A stretch of 46,325 nt of DNA, taken from the NCBI GenBank assembly GCA_964453435.1, contig CAYVQZ010000047.1:1-46325 (forward strand), written 5' to 3'. The notes beneath the pieces are model-generated. The model did not search any database. It was not told the DNA's origin and worked only from the letters and a program-made list of their open reading frames with translations. A program made the translations under genes and the position numbers. The stretch comes from CAYVQZ01 sp964453435 (GTDB lineage: Bacteria > Abyssobacteria > SURF-5). This document shows positions 1 to 8,729 of the stretch, piece by piece (position 1 is the first letter of the stretch; every line of letters begins with the position of its first letter).

Positions 1-303
1 GGCGGGGGGCGCAGTGAAATGCCTGGTCTTGCAGATCAAGGACACAGGACCGGGACCGTTGACATATCGAGCGGATTGACAGAGGCAATGAGTTGGTTTA
101 AGCTTCTTGACCAAATGGAATCCGTCACTGGATTACCGCTTTTGCCGAAAAAACGAGCGCAGGGTACCGCCCCGCTTCGAGCGTAAGCGCGCCGTCATCG
201 GAGCGACTTTTGTCACAGCGTTCAAGTGGGATTTCCGAAGACACTGTTGTTGGGAACATTGTTTTGCAGCGGCGACTATGGACGAGATTGTGGAGGCAAC
301 GCT
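1..303. other. left-edge region, no confident gene
   Basis: Two forward frames are open from the window edge: one to a stop at 186 (61 codons) and one to a stop at 77-79. Either could be the 3' end of a gene that starts outside the window. The second reads ...LQIKDTGPGPLTYRAD, but I cannot assign it to a family. The rest is leader sequence for the cytochrome gene, ending in a GGAGG at 292-296. Confidence 0.25.
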
Positions 304-1830
304 ATGGCGGATGAACCCGTAAGGAAAGACTCTCATTTCGAGAGAATGCAGAAATCCCTTTTGCGAAACCCGACCAGTCGGATTGGCATTGCAATCAGTG
401 TCGTTGCGCTTTTTCTGAGTGTGTTCTTCCTGATTCTTGATTTTCTCGGAGGAGCCACAAATCCATACACGGGCATCCTCACCTTCTTTGTTTTCCCGGG
501 CATTCTTTTTGCGGGAATCGTTATCACGATTGTCGGAGCGATTTTGGAACGCAGAAACAGGCGTCTCCGGCAACCCGCCGCCGTCCCGCGGTTTCCCGTC
601 GTCGACTTGAACGACCCATCGAGGAGGCGTCACTTCATTTGGGTAGCGGCCTTCTTCATTCTGTTTTTCCTGCTGAGTTCCGTTGGCGGTTACCGCGCGT
701 ACCATTTCAGCGACTCGGTGACATTCTGCGGGAAAGCCTGTCACGAGGTAATGGAGCCGGAATTCACGACATACAGCAATTCTCCGCATGCGCGGGTTGC
801 GTGCGTGGCCTGTCATATCGGGCCGGGCGCAGACTGGTTCGTGCGCTCGAAGCTTTCGGGTATGTATCAGGTGTATGCGACCACATTCGACAAATATCCT
901 CGACCTATTCCGACACCTATCGAGAACTTGCGACCGGCGCAGGAGACCTGCGAACAGTGCCACTGGCCGAAGCAGTTCTTTGGAGCGGTGCAGAAAGAGA
1001 ATCGGCATTACCTGATGGACGAAGAGAATACCCCCTGGACGATTCAACTTCTGATCAAGGTCGGCGGTGGCGACCCCACGTTCGGCAAGGTCGGCGGCAT
1101 TCACTGGCACATGAGCATCGAAAACAAGATTGAATATGTCGCGACCGATGACCAGCGACAGAACATTGCATGGGTTCGGAAGACGGACGAAAACGGGACG
1201 GTGACAATTTATGAGTCCGTGGAAGAGCCGCTCGAGAATCCGCCGGAGGCATATGAGATTCGGACGATGGATTGCATCGACTGCCACAATCGCCCCACGC
1301 ATATTTTTCGGTCGCCGAGAGAGGCCATCAACGTCGCCCTGCAAACGCGCCGAATCGACAGGGACCTTCCCTATGTCAAAATGAAAGGAGTGGAGCTGCT
1401 GGCCGAGCAATACGGCTCGACGGATGAGGCCCGGCGGGCGATAGCCGACGGACTGAATGCCTTTTACAAGGCGGAATACCCGCAAATATACGAACAGAAA
1501 AAGGCTGCGATAGGCGACGCGGTCGAAGAACTGTCGCGCATTTACCGAAACAACTTCTTCCCCGCGATGAATTCGAGATGGGATATCTATCCCGACAATG
1601 TGGGCCATTTGATATGGAAGGGCTGTTTCCGCTGTCACAATGGCAATCATCTCAGCGAGGCGGAGCAATCCATATCCAAAGACTGCAACGCATGTCATAT
1701 CATCATAAGCCAGGGAACAGAGGAGGAGACCGCGGTCTCGCTGGCGGGGCTCGAATTCAGGCATCCCGTCGACATCGGAGAAGCCTGGAGGGAGATGGCG
1801 TGCCACGAATGCCACACCGGCGCAATCTGA
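304..1830 (+). CDS. membrane-anchored heptahaem cytochrome c, NapC/NirT-like
   Basis: Multihaem c-type cytochrome of 508 residues, probably passing electrons between the quinone pool and a periplasmic redox partner. The N-terminal third has three hydrophobic stretches (about residues 20-45, 60-85 and 112-135). The rest is periplasmic and has seven haem-attachment motifs: CGKACH (a CX3CH), CVACH, CEQCH, CIDCH, CFRCH, CNACH and CHECH. The region after the first haem (CHEVMEPE...SPHARVACVACHIGPGA) is typical of NapC/NirT-type proteins. I chose ATG 304 because GGAGG lies 7 nt upstream; an in-frame GTG at 226 would add 26 unlikely residues. It is longer and has more haems than classical four-haem NapC. 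No terminal reductase gene is adjacent, so the partner is unknown. Confidence 0.9.
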   Translation: MADEPVRKDSHFERMQKSLLRNPTSRIGIAISVVALFLSVFFLILDFLGGATNPYTGILTFFVFPGILFAGIVITIVGAILERRNRRLRQPAAVPRFPVVDLNDPSRRRHFIWVAAFFILFFLLSSVGGYRAYHFSDSVTFCGKACHEVMEPEFTTYSNSPHARVACVACHIGPGADWFVRSKLSGMYQVYATTFDKYPRPIPTPIENLRPAQETCEQCHWPKQFFGAVQKENRHYLMDEENTPWTIQLLIKVGGGDPTFGKVGGIHWHMSIENKIEYVATDDQRQNIAWVRKTDENGTVTIYESVEEPLENPPEAYEIRTMDCIDCHNRPTHIFRSPREAINVALQTRRIDRDLPYVKMKGVELLAEQYGSTDEARRAIADGLNAFYKAEYPQIYEQKKAAIGDAVEELSRIYRNNFFPAMNSRWDIYPDNVGHLIWKGCFRCHNGNHLSEAEQSISKDCNACHIIISQGTEEETAVSLAGLEFRHPVDIGEAWREMACHECHTGAI

Positions 1831-1872
1831 GCACAGCTTGTTTTGGTTGCGCCGGCGCAGATGGCTTCTTTC

Positions 1873-2406
1873 TCATCGGGCGGGCGAGCGGTTGTCCGGC
1901 GGCGGACCGACCGTCCGGGAAGCGCTGAACCGAACCGGTTTCCTGGTTGCGGGAACAAGCGCGGCGTCAAAAGGAAAAACAGTCACCTGCGCGTATTGCA
2001 ACTCCGGTGAGGGCAGGTATTCCGTAAAGTCCACAACGACTTCGCTTTCGTAATCGAGCGCTTTGTTTATCCGCACCAGGTAGCCCGGATTCGGTTTCTG
2101 TCCCAGGAGAACCACAACGAGCATGAACGCATTCAGGTCTGCCTCCGGGGGCGGCGCCTCGTGATGTTCGCGCCAGAAGGCGCCCCACTCATCCCGGCTC
2201 CTGAAAACGTAATTTCCGGCCGGTATGGTGTGAGCCCGCAGCCCCGGAAACTCGATGTGTTTCAGTTGCAACGCGCTACCCGCCTCGCGGTCGCTCGGCC
2301 CCGAACCGTTTCTGACACAGGCGGAAGCGAAGAGCACACACACGATGAGAAACAACAGGGCCGGCGCACGGCCCACTCTCATTGTGCGATTCTGCCATTC
2401 TGCCAT
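1873..2406 (-). CDS. PrcB-like lipoprotein
   Basis: Predicted lipoprotein of 177 residues. A hydrophobic signal ends in the lipobox FASAC, so the mature protein should be lipid-anchored at Cys30. The C-terminal half (GQKPNPGYLVRI then a segment ending TVFPFDAALVPATRKPV) resembles the PrcB C-terminal domain, named after a protease-complex subunit of oral spirochaetes. Function here is unknown. The start is uncertain: ATG 2406, or ATG 2382, which gives a more compact signal peptide; neither has a strong ribosome site. It is transcribed away from the GH4 gene, with a repeat element in the gap between them, and converges on the cytochrome gene. Confidence 0.7.
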   Translation of the reverse strand: MAEWQNRTMRVGRAPALLFLIVCVLFASACVRNGSGPSDREAGSALQLKHIEFPGLRAHTIPAGNYVFRSRDEWGAFWREHHEAPPPEADLNAFMLVVVLLGQKPNPGYLVRINKALDYESEVVVDFTEYLPSPELQYAQVTVFPFDAALVPATRKPVRFSASRTVGPPPDNRSPAR

Positions 2407-2460
2407 TTCGCGTTTTCACCGCTTCCTTTCCGTGAGCGCACTTGATCAGTCTGTGAGCGT

Positions 2461-2617
2461 GTCTCACGATTGTGCATCATTCGGAACAACGAACTTTGGG
2501 GGCTGTACCCAATTACGGAATCCCCTCTATTTCATCGCTGAGCGGAGCGAAGTCCCGCGGATGCGCGGGATAGATTGGCGGACTGCCCCCAAAGCAGGGC
2601 ATCCCGAACCGTGGAAC
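2461..2617 (-). repeat. dispersed hairpin element, copy A
   Basis: Intergenic element of 157 bp bounded by GTCTCACGATT (2461) and AACCGTGGAAC (ending 2617). Its core contains the hairpin TCCCGCG-gatg-CGCGGGA and the box GCTGAGCG. It is the reverse complement of copy B through most of its core, so it lies in the opposite orientation. Confidence 0.85.
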
Positions 2618-2774
2618 ACATTCTCTGCCCCCTTTATTTTAACAACGAGCGGTCGTGTATGACAGACGTCGATTCCGCACACCCGTGTCGCGGTCGGGAA
2701 AACGCATCTTGCGCAAGGCGGCCGGCCACTCCGGCCGCGGGGCAAAAACTGTCGTGCTCCGCATGTTTTCGGTG

Positions 2775-2803
2775 TTGCTTTTACGGGCGCATTCGTGTAT
2801 CTT
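2775..2803 (+). promoter_or_regulatory. possible sigma70-type promoter for the GH4 gene
   Basis: TTGCTT (2775-2780) and TATCTT (2798-2803) are separated by 17 bp, about 85 bp upstream of the GH4 start. Both boxes match the consensus only moderately. An 8-bp GC-rich hairpin (arms GCGGCCGG/CCGGCCGC, 2718-2738) lies just upstream and has no T-run, so it is not an obvious terminator. Confidence 0.4.
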
Positions 2804-2888
2804 GAAGCGGTCCGTGTCGTGAAGAACCGGTCGCGCGCATTGCCGGAGCAATTCCGGGCAGGAAGCATGACGGAACCGGAGAGTCCAT

Positions 2889-4229
2889 ATGCAGCCGAAG
2901 ATCGCAATAATCGGAGGGGGCAGTTACAATTGGGCGCCCACCCTTATCAATGACATTCTTCTGACGCCCGGATTGAGCGGATGTCACATTGCGTTGGAGG
3001 ACATCGCGCCCGAGCCGCTGGAGGTTATCCGCAAGCTCGGGGAGAAAATGGTCGCCGACAAAAAATCCGATTGCGTGATTTCATCGACCACCGACGAGGC
3101 AGAGGCGTTGGAGGGAGCCGACTTCGTGATCGTGACAATCTCGACCGGTGGATTTGCCGCGATGGAGAAGGACCTCGAAATACCCCTCAGGTACGGAGTG
3201 AATCAAACTGTCGGAGATACGGTGGGTCCGGGCGGTTTGGCCAGAGCGCTGCGCAGTATTCCGGTCATGGTGGGAATCGCGAAGAACATGGAGCGGCAAT
3301 GCCCTGAAGCGTGGCTCATAAATTATACGAACCCGATGGCTCCGCTCTGTCTCGCGGTAAACGAGGTCACAAAAATCAAAGCCCTAGGTCTTTGCCACGA
3401 ACTGCAGGGCGTGCTTCACATTATCAGGAGCCTGCTGCAGTTGTCGGACGATGTGACGTTGGAGTATCGGGTCGGCGGCGTCAACCATTTCATATGGTTT
3501 TTGAGTCTGCTGGTCGACGGATGCGACGGGTTCGATATGTTGCGGGAGCGTCTGAGGCGGCAGCCGCTCTCGTTCGAGGTGGAAGACCAGGAAGCGAAGG
3601 AGATGTTCGCGCCTTCTCTCATCGATCGGGCCAAATTGAAATTCGAGTTATTGGAGGAATACGGTTATCTTCCCGCCGCGGGGGACAGGCACATTGCGGA
3701 GTTCTTTCCCCGCTATCTTGCGGATGTGTCCCGGGCGGAACAAAGATATGGCGTGAAGCCCACCTCCATCGGGGAACGCAGGGACTCGTGGTTTGCAGCA
3801 ATGCGGTCCTACGTTCACGGCATGCTGGATGACCAGTTTCCTCTCCCGTCGAAGAAATCAAAGGAAACCCTTTCTGAGATTATGGCAACCCTTGCCGGCA
3901 AGAGCGCTCCCCGAATCGAGATACTGAATCTTCCGAACGAGGGTCAAATCGCGAACATGCCGGAAGGGGCGGTTGTCGAGACGCTGGCGAGGGTGACGGA
4001 GGGCCGAATCGAAACGCTGGAGCCCATCGAGATTCCCGGGCGAATCCGCGATATCGTTGCGCCGCATGCAGACAATCAGTTCCTCGTGGTGCGGGCGGCG
4101 CTCTCCGGCGACCGTTCGGCGGCCCTTGATTTTCTGAGGAGGGATCCCCTGAGCACGAATTGCGCCGATGCGGAAGCGATACTGGAGGAACTCCTCGCGG
4201 CTCACGCGGAACATCTCCCCCAGTTCTAA
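2889..4229 (+). CDS. glycoside hydrolase family 4
   Basis: NAD+- and divalent-metal-dependent glycosidase of 446 residues, about the usual family length. GH4 enzymes cleave alpha- or beta-glycosides by an oxidation-elimination route. The N-terminal dinucleotide-binding motif is IAIIGGGSYNW (5-15). Family signatures follow: NYTNPM (145-150), GLCHE with the metal-ligand cysteine at 169, and GGVNHF with the metal-ligand histidine at 200. The lack of a signal peptide suggests a cytoplasmic enzyme. Sequence alone does not settle whether the substrate is a glucoside, galactoside, galacturonide or phosphorylated sugar. No sugar transporter is adjacent. It converges on the GNAT gene with a 14-bp gap. 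Confidence 0.93.
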   Translation: MQPKIAIIGGGSYNWAPTLINDILLTPGLSGCHIALEDIAPEPLEVIRKLGEKMVADKKSDCVISSTTDEAEALEGADFVIVTISTGGFAAMEKDLEIPLRYGVNQTVGDTVGPGGLARALRSIPVMVGIAKNMERQCPEAWLINYTNPMAPLCLAVNEVTKIKALGLCHELQGVLHIIRSLLQLSDDVTLEYRVGGVNHFIWFLSLLVDGCDGFDMLRERLRRQPLSFEVEDQEAKEMFAPSLIDRAKLKFELLEEYGYLPAAGDRHIAEFFPRYLADVSRAEQRYGVKPTSIGERRDSWFAAMRSYVHGMLDDQFPLPSKKSKETLSEIMATLAGKSAPRIEILNLPNEGQIANMPEGAVVETLARVTEGRIETLEPIEIPGRIRDIVAPHADNQFLVVRAALSGDRSAALDFLRRDPLSTNCADAEAILEELLAAHAEHLPQF

Positions 4230-4250
4230 AAAATGGCCTGCCGTCAGGCC
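4227..4250 (-). terminator. Rho-independent terminator for the GNAT gene
   Basis: On the minus strand a hairpin (GGCCTG-acgg-CAGGCC, 4235-4250) is followed by A then six T (4228-4234). The stop codon of the acetyltransferase (4244-4246) lies inside the hairpin, so translation ends within the terminator stem. The forward strand has no T-run after the hairpin, so it should act mainly leftward. Confidence 0.8.
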
Positions 4251-5026
4251 GATTCGCGGACCGCCCGCTTGCGGCGCGCTATCATCTCGAACCCGAGCCT
4301 TTCGAAGAATCTCTCTTGAACGGAACCAACCCTGGTTTGCAGGCAGAGGACTTCGTTCCCGGCTGCGGCAGAGTCCTCCATTGCCTTCAGCATGAGCGTA
4401 CTCGCCACGCCCCGCCTGCGAGCATCCTGGGTGACGGCCAAGTTGTAGATGCCGCCAACGTTTTCCTTCGAGTAAAGGAATATGGTGCCGACGGGATCGG
4501 CCCCGAGAAAGGCAAGATAGAAAACCGCATTCTTATGTTCAAGCGCAGGGGGAACCGTATGTCGCAAAATGGAAACAATGACCGGCGCAACGTCGGGCGG
4601 AGTGTTGAACGCCTTGCAGATAACCGTCGAGAACTGGTCGACGAAACGTGGTGTCAGCCTCTCAATACGGATGGCGCGACTTTTCCGAACGGCGGGGGGC
4701 ACATCCTTCAAGACCATCTCGGCTGCGTAATCTTCCGTTAGGTCAAATCTCCTTCTTTTCAGCAGCTCTTCTGTCTCGGATGGAATGGGAACGAAGATAT
4801 CCAATCGAAGCGGCAATTGCACGGAGAAAAAGTCTCTGGAGACTTCTTCGAGTTTCTCTGCGGTGAGCTTGGACGGGTCGATGATAAACGCCCGGTTGAA
4901 ACGCAGGTCGGGGAGTTCCTCGCACACAACCGACACGGCGAACCGATGGTCCCGCAGCCGGCCCGCTCCAAAGAGGGCATATGCCCCGGCTTCGTTGAGC
5001 ACTAATTCTCGAAGGGAAGGCTCCAT
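4244..5026 (-). CDS. GNAT-family N-acetyltransferase
   Basis: Protein of 260 residues with a C-terminal GNAT domain (about 115-255). The acetyl-CoA-binding motif A is visible as NLAVTQDARRRGVASTL (R-R-x-G-x-A type), followed by LQTRVGSVQERFFERLGF, the usual end of the fold. The N-terminal half (1-110) has weaker resemblance and may be a degenerate second GNAT half, as in tandem GNAT proteins. The substrate is unknown. The start ATG 5026 has a weak GGAAG upstream. The gene converges on GH4 and stops inside its own terminator hairpin. Confidence 0.85.
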   Translation of the reverse strand: MEPSLRELVLNEAGAYALFGAGRLRDHRFAVSVVCEELPDLRFNRAFIIDPSKLTAEKLEEVSRDFFSVQLPLRLDIFVPIPSETEELLKRRRFDLTEDYAAEMVLKDVPPAVRKSRAIRIERLTPRFVDQFSTVICKAFNTPPDVAPVIVSILRHTVPPALEHKNAVFYLAFLGADPVGTIFLYSKENVGGIYNLAVTQDARRRGVASTLMLKAMEDSAAAGNEVLCLQTRVGSVQERFFERLGFEMIARRKRAVRESA

Positions 5027-5053
5027 CTTTCGAGCTTCCGATTAGGACGATGC

Positions 5054-5962
5054 TTAATGCAATGTTTCGGGCTGGTAAATGCGCACGGAGTTCTTGCCTG
5101 ACTTTTTTGAGTCATACAAGGCGTTATCTGTCCTCTCCATCAGTTTTTCCATGGATTGGGCATGCTCCGGATATCCTGCGATTCCGATGCTCACGGTGAC
5201 CGAAAACTGGGCGTCTCCTGCCTTGAAACGGTATGCCTCGACGCTGCGCCTCAGTCGCTCCGCCGGGTTCCGTGCGTTCTCCGGGAGGGTTTCGGGTAAC
5301 AGAACGATAAATTCCTCGCCGCCATACCGGGCCGCATAGTCTTCGTGCCGGACCACTTCTCGAATCATGCGGCCGATCGTCTCGAGCACGAGATCGCCTA
5401 CGGGATGCCCATGGGTGTCATTCACGGATTTGAAATCATCGATATCAATCATCATGAGTGAAAACGGTCGCTGGTAGCGTTCCGACCTGTGGAAGACATC
5501 GCTGTACTGTTGCTGAAAATACTCGCGGGAGAAGAGCTTTGTGAGTGTGTCGGTTGTAGCCATCCGGTAGATCTTGTTGTCATACTCTATCTCCACGATG
5601 TCACGTATCGCGTACTTGAGGACCGAATAGCCGATGCGGATTCTATCCCCGTCGGTCAGAACCGCTTCCTTGATTCTTTTGTCGTTGAGGAAGGTGCCGT
5701 TTGTGCTGCCGAGGTCAATGACCCTGAAATAGGGGCCGGACTGAACACCCGGCTCGCCGACAATTTTTGCGTGTTTCCGCGACACGCGGGCGTCGGCCAA
5801 GCATATCGGACAGTCTTCATCCCGCCCGATCACGGTCTCGCCACGGGGAAGAAAATATTGGCGCCCAAAATCATGCCCCGCCAAAACTATAAGACTGGGC
5901 CTTCTCTCTTCCCTGTTGTCGCGGGAGTTGCCGGCATCGATTATCGTTCTTCGTTCGCGCAT
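5054..5962 (-). CDS. FHA-GGDEF diguanylate cyclase
   Basis: Signalling protein of 302 residues that should make cyclic di-GMP from two GTP. An N-terminal FHA phosphothreonine-binding domain (about 23-115) shows IGRDEDC, SRKHAKI and DLGSTNGTFLN. A GGDEF domain (about 130-298) follows with an intact active-site loop GGEEF (214-218). An RxxD inhibitory-site motif (RHED, 205-208) lies five residues upstream, so product feedback is expected. No transmembrane segment is present. The fusion suggests that cyclase activity or location depends on a Ser/Thr kinase, but none is encoded in this window. The HD-GYP gene about 3 kb away could degrade the product. Confidence 0.95.
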   Translation of the reverse strand: MRERRTIIDAGNSRDNREERRPSLIVLAGHDFGRQYFLPRGETVIGRDEDCPICLADARVSRKHAKIVGEPGVQSGPYFRVIDLGSTNGTFLNDKRIKEAVLTDGDRIRIGYSVLKYAIRDIVEIEYDNKIYRMATTDTLTKLFSREYFQQQYSDVFHRSERYQRPFSLMMIDIDDFKSVNDTHGHPVGDLVLETIGRMIREVVRHEDYAARYGGEEFIVLLPETLPENARNPAERLRRSVEAYRFKAGDAQFSVTVSIGIAGYPEHAQSMEKLMERTDNALYDSKKSGKNSVRIYQPETLH

Positions 5963-6127
5963 CGTTCAATCAGCTTCGCAGGGTTATAGACGCAAACAGG
6001 TTCAGGAAGAGTTTATGCAGAATAATGCACTATTTTATCGGGCGGAGACCGAATTTGCAAATATGCGGCGGACGGCGTCTCATATCCGTGGCCGCCGCCA
6101 GCGCGAGCGCAACCGGGTTGCGAGACT

Positions 6128-6282
6128 GTCCCGCGGTCGGTAATCCGTGCTTCGCGGGCAGTCCGCCAATCTATCCCGCCTTTGGCGGGACTTCACTCCG
6201 CTCAGCAATGAAATAGAGGGGATTCCGTAATTGGGTACAGCCCCCCGCGCTGGCTTCCCGGCAACGTGAGCAATCGCGGGAC
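6128..6282 (+). repeat. dispersed hairpin element, copy B
   Basis: Element of 155 bp from GTCCCGCGGT (6128) to AATCGCGGGAC (ending 6282). The core is nearly identical to the reverse complement of copy A, but the inner stem reads TCCCGCC-ttt-GGCGGGA where A has TCCCGCG/CGCGGGA, a paired change on both arms. It lies between the diguanylate cyclase start and the XRE gene stop. Confidence 0.85.
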
Positions 6283-6299
6283 GGATTCTTGCGCCCTCT

Positions 6300-6851
6300 T
6301 TAGTAGCGGAAAGGCGGTATGTTTATCGCGATCCCCTGGGAGGTCCCTTTGCTCAGGCAAACGTACTGGTGAGGAATTCCGGAATTAAAGTAAACGCTGT
6401 CTCCCTCATTCAGAATATATTTTTTATGCCCGACGGTCAACTCCACCCTCCCCTTCGTGATAAACGTCCACTCCTGGCCGACGTGTATGCCCATGCGGTC
6501 GGTGGAGTGAGCCCCCTCTTCACCCGAATAGAGTACGGGAAGCATAGAGACATTCGAGGGGTCGGGGACGAGGTATTCCATTTCGAAATCGCCGTCCGGG
6601 ATTTTGATCTTATCGCGCTCGTCCCTGCGAAGGATTACCTGCTGTTCGATGGGCAGGGAAGCGAATATATCGTACAGCGAGAGACCCAAAACGGACGATA
6701 TTTTTGTCAGCGATTCGATTGACGGGGCCACGTTATCGTTTTCGATTCTGGAGATTAGCGCCTTGGAGTAACCACAACTCGATGCCACATCTTCGAGCGT
6801 CATTTTCTTCTCGAGCCGCGATTTTTTCAGCAAATTTCCGAGCTTGACCAT
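6300..6851 (-). CDS. XRE-family regulator with cupin sensor domain
   Basis: Transcription factor of 183 residues. The N-terminal helix-turn-helix spans about residues 3-62 (MTLEDVASSCGYSKALISRIE). A C-terminal cupin (about 105-180) contains GQEWTFITKG, LNEGDSVYF and SGIPHQY, the usual cupin metal/ligand-binding pattern. This architecture commonly senses small metabolites and often controls amine, amino acid or antibiotic-response genes; the ligand here is unknown. I chose ATG 6851 because a GA/G-rich ribosome site (6861-6870) lies about 9 nt upstream and the HTH then begins at once. An ATG 57 bp further out has no such site. It has its own promoter and appears monocistronic. Confidence 0.9.
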   Translation of the reverse strand: MVKLGNLLKKSRLEKKMTLEDVASSCGYSKALISRIENDNVAPSIESLTKISSVLGLSLYDIFASLPIEQQVILRRDERDKIKIPDGDFEMEYLVPDPSNVSMLPVLYSGEEGAHSTDRMGIHVGQEWTFITKGRVELTVGHKKYILNEGDSVYFNSGIPHQYVCLSKGTSQGIAINIPPFRY

Positions 6852-6918
6852 TGCACCTGTTCCCCCCCTCACTCGATTGCCAGCCGGGAGAAGTTCACCC
6901 ATTTTCAAAAGATATTTG

Positions 6919-6948
6919 ATTATATTTATATTTTTATTGAAAAGTCAA
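6919..6948 (-). promoter_or_regulatory. sigma70-type promoter of the XRE-cupin gene
   Basis: Minus-strand TTGACT (6943-6948), an 18-bp A/T-rich spacer and a perfect TATAAT (6919-6924). Transcription would begin near 6912, about 60 nt before the ATG at 6851. It starts just after the stop of the upstream gene (6956), so the XRE gene is probably transcribed independently. Confidence 0.8.
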
Positions 6949-6955
6949 ATGACTG

Positions 6956-7330
6956 TCATCGGCGAAAGTGAATGACCTCGACGCGCCCAGCATCGCTGAG
7001 AAACAGGGTCACCAGGAAACTCAACGCGCTGTAAACGAGCGCAGCGCCCAGAGCTGTCCAGAAATCGGACACATAGAAGCCCTTCACCATTTCCGAGGCT
7101 ATCCAAATCATCAGCCCATTGATCACGAAGACAAAGAGTCCGATTGTGAGGATTGTGAGCGGAAGCGTCAACAGGATGAGGATAGGCCGCAGAAAAGCGT
7201 TCAAGAGGCCGAGAATTATGCCGGCGAACACCAGTGAAAGCAGGCCGGAAATCTGAACGCCCGGGAACATCCAGGCGACGACAGCGAGAAGAGCGAGATT
7301 GATAAGGAACCGAGCGATAAAACCGCGCAT
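6956..7330 (-). CDS. small membrane protein, phage-holin family 4 type
   Basis: Integral membrane protein of 124 residues with about four hydrophobic helices (8-28, 30-52, 56-80 and 92-115). It matches the widespread bacterial family named after a mycobacteriophage holin (GLLNAFLRPILILLTLPLT is characteristic). Most members are chromosomal and not part of a lysis system, and there are no phage genes here. I chose ATG 7330 because GGAGGA lies just upstream; the frame extends 165 bp further without membrane-protein character. Function unknown. Confidence 0.85.
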   Translation of the reverse strand: MRGFIARFLINLALLAVVAWMFPGVQISGLLSLVFAGIILGLLNAFLRPILILLTLPLTILTIGLFVFVINGLMIWIASEMVKGFYVSDFWTALGAALVYSALSFLVTLFLSDAGRVEVIHFRR

Positions 7331-7513
7331 CAGCACGTCCTCCTTCGAGCTTGACGTGGATTTCGGGAAAAAGGTGTTTTTTTCGATAAACCCGGCGGAA
7401 TAGTAAATACGCCCCATGATTCGACGATGCCGGTTCCGCGGACAGTGTGTCTGTGCCGCGATTCGTTGATGCGTGCGCAGGCGGTGCTCCGCCAACCTGT
7501 TCCGCGAATGTTG

Positions 7514-8668
7514 TCACCCCAGCAACAGCCGGCCGACTATCTCGCGCTGCACCTCCGATGTTCCGCCGCCGATCGGACCGATGCGCGCATCGCGCCACAG
7601 CCTCTGTATGGGGTACTCCATCATGTACCCGTAGCCGCCGAAAATCTGAAGGGCCTCGTTGATCACCTTCGTCGCCATCTCGCACGCGAACAGCTTGGAC
7701 ATGGCGACCTCGATCTGGCAGTATTCCTGCTCGATGTGCAGGCGGATGGTGTTGTAGACGAGTTGCCGGGCGGCCTCGATCCGGGTTGCCATATCGGCAA
7801 TCTTGTGACGGGTCACCTGGAACTTGGCAATGGGACGTCCGAACTGCACGCGGTCTTTTGCGTATTCCATCGCCAGCTCGAGCGCCCGCTGCGCCTCACA
7901 GACCGCGCCGACTGCCATGTAGAGGCGCTCCTCCTGGAAATGGGCCATGATATTGTAAAAGCCCTGGCTTTCTTCCCCGAACAATGCGTCTTTCGGAACG
8001 CGCACATCCTCGAACGCAAGTTCGGCGGTGTTGCACGCGCGCCATCCCAGTTTGTCGAGGTCGCGGCTGACCATGAAGCCGGGTGTGTCGGTATCCACGA
8101 GAAACAGGCTTATTCCCGCATGTCCCCTCTCCTTATCGGTCTTCACCGCGAGTATGACGAAGTCGGCGATGCCGCCGTTGGTTATGAATATCTTGCTTCC
8201 GTTGATTACGTAGCCGTCGCCGTCCCTGACCGCATGTGTCCGGATCGAGCCGACGTCCGAGCCCGCTCCCGGCTCGGTCACCCCGAGCGCTCCTATCAGT
8301 TCTCCTTTCACCCCCGGCACGAGATATTTCTGCTTCTGTTCTTCGGTCCCGAGGGCGGCGAGGTAGGGTAGCGCAATGTTCGAATGGAGTCCGATCGAGG
8401 CCCCGAACCCGCTCGAATTGCATCGAACCATCTCCTCGGCGAAGACAATGGTGGTGACGAAATCGGCTCCTGCGCCGCCGTATTCCTCGGGAACGTTCAT
8501 CCCAAGGAACCCGAGTTCGCCGAATCGCTTGAATATTCCCCTGTGCGGGAAGCCCCCTTGCCGTTCCCATTCGTCCGCGTGGGGCGCGATCTCCTTGTCG
8601 ATGAAATTACGGAGGGACTGGCGGAGCATCTCGTGCTCCTCGGTGAAAATCGGATGTCGTGTGCTCAC
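7514..8668 (-). CDS. acyl-CoA dehydrogenase
   Basis: FAD flavoenzyme of 384 residues that oxidises acyl-CoA to 2,3-enoyl-CoA. Family signatures include ALGVTEPGAGSD (127-138), FITNGG, the FAD-contact region GRPIAKFQ, QIFGGYGYM and the C-terminal GGGTSEVQR. The usual C-terminal catalytic Glu of medium-chain enzymes (EGT) is Gly here (GGGT, 367-370). A Glu is present in QEERLYMA (Glu247), the position used by isovaleryl- and long-chain-type dehydrogenases, so the enzyme is probably active in that mode. The start is GTG 8668, with GGGAGGAAAC immediately upstream and the normal N-terminus following; the open frame extends 195 bp further without family similarity. The substrate is not determined. 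Confidence 0.94.
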   Translation of the reverse strand: MSTRHPIFTEEHEMLRQSLRNFIDKEIAPHADEWERQGGFPHRGIFKRFGELGFLGMNVPEEYGGAGADFVTTIVFAEEMVRCNSSGFGASIGLHSNIALPYLAALGTEEQKQKYLVPGVKGELIGALGVTEPGAGSDVGSIRTHAVRDGDGYVINGSKIFITNGGIADFVILAVKTDKERGHAGISLFLVDTDTPGFMVSRDLDKLGWRACNTAELAFEDVRVPKDALFGEESQGFYNIMAHFQEERLYMAVGAVCEAQRALELAMEYAKDRVQFGRPIAKFQVTRHKIADMATRIEAARQLVYNTIRLHIEQEYCQIEVAMSKLFACEMATKVINEALQIFGGYGYMMEYPIQRLWRDARIGPIGGGTSEVQREIVGRLLLG

Positions 8669-8729
8669 GTTTCCTCCCGGATTCAAGCAGAGTTCCCATT
8701 CAATCGTTTGATGCGCGACGCCGCTCAAA

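Noticed and set aside
133..1815. Long leftward open frame (560 codons) opposite the cytochrome gene
   Set aside because: It is antisense to a gene with seven haem motifs and has no family similarity or ribosome site; a by-product of GC-rich codon use.
2718..2738. GC-rich hairpin upstream of the GH4 gene as a terminator
   Set aside because: No T-run follows it on either strand.
7427..8371. Rightward open frame opposite the acyl-CoA dehydrogenase
   Set aside because: Overlaps a clear enzyme gene and has no recognisable domain.
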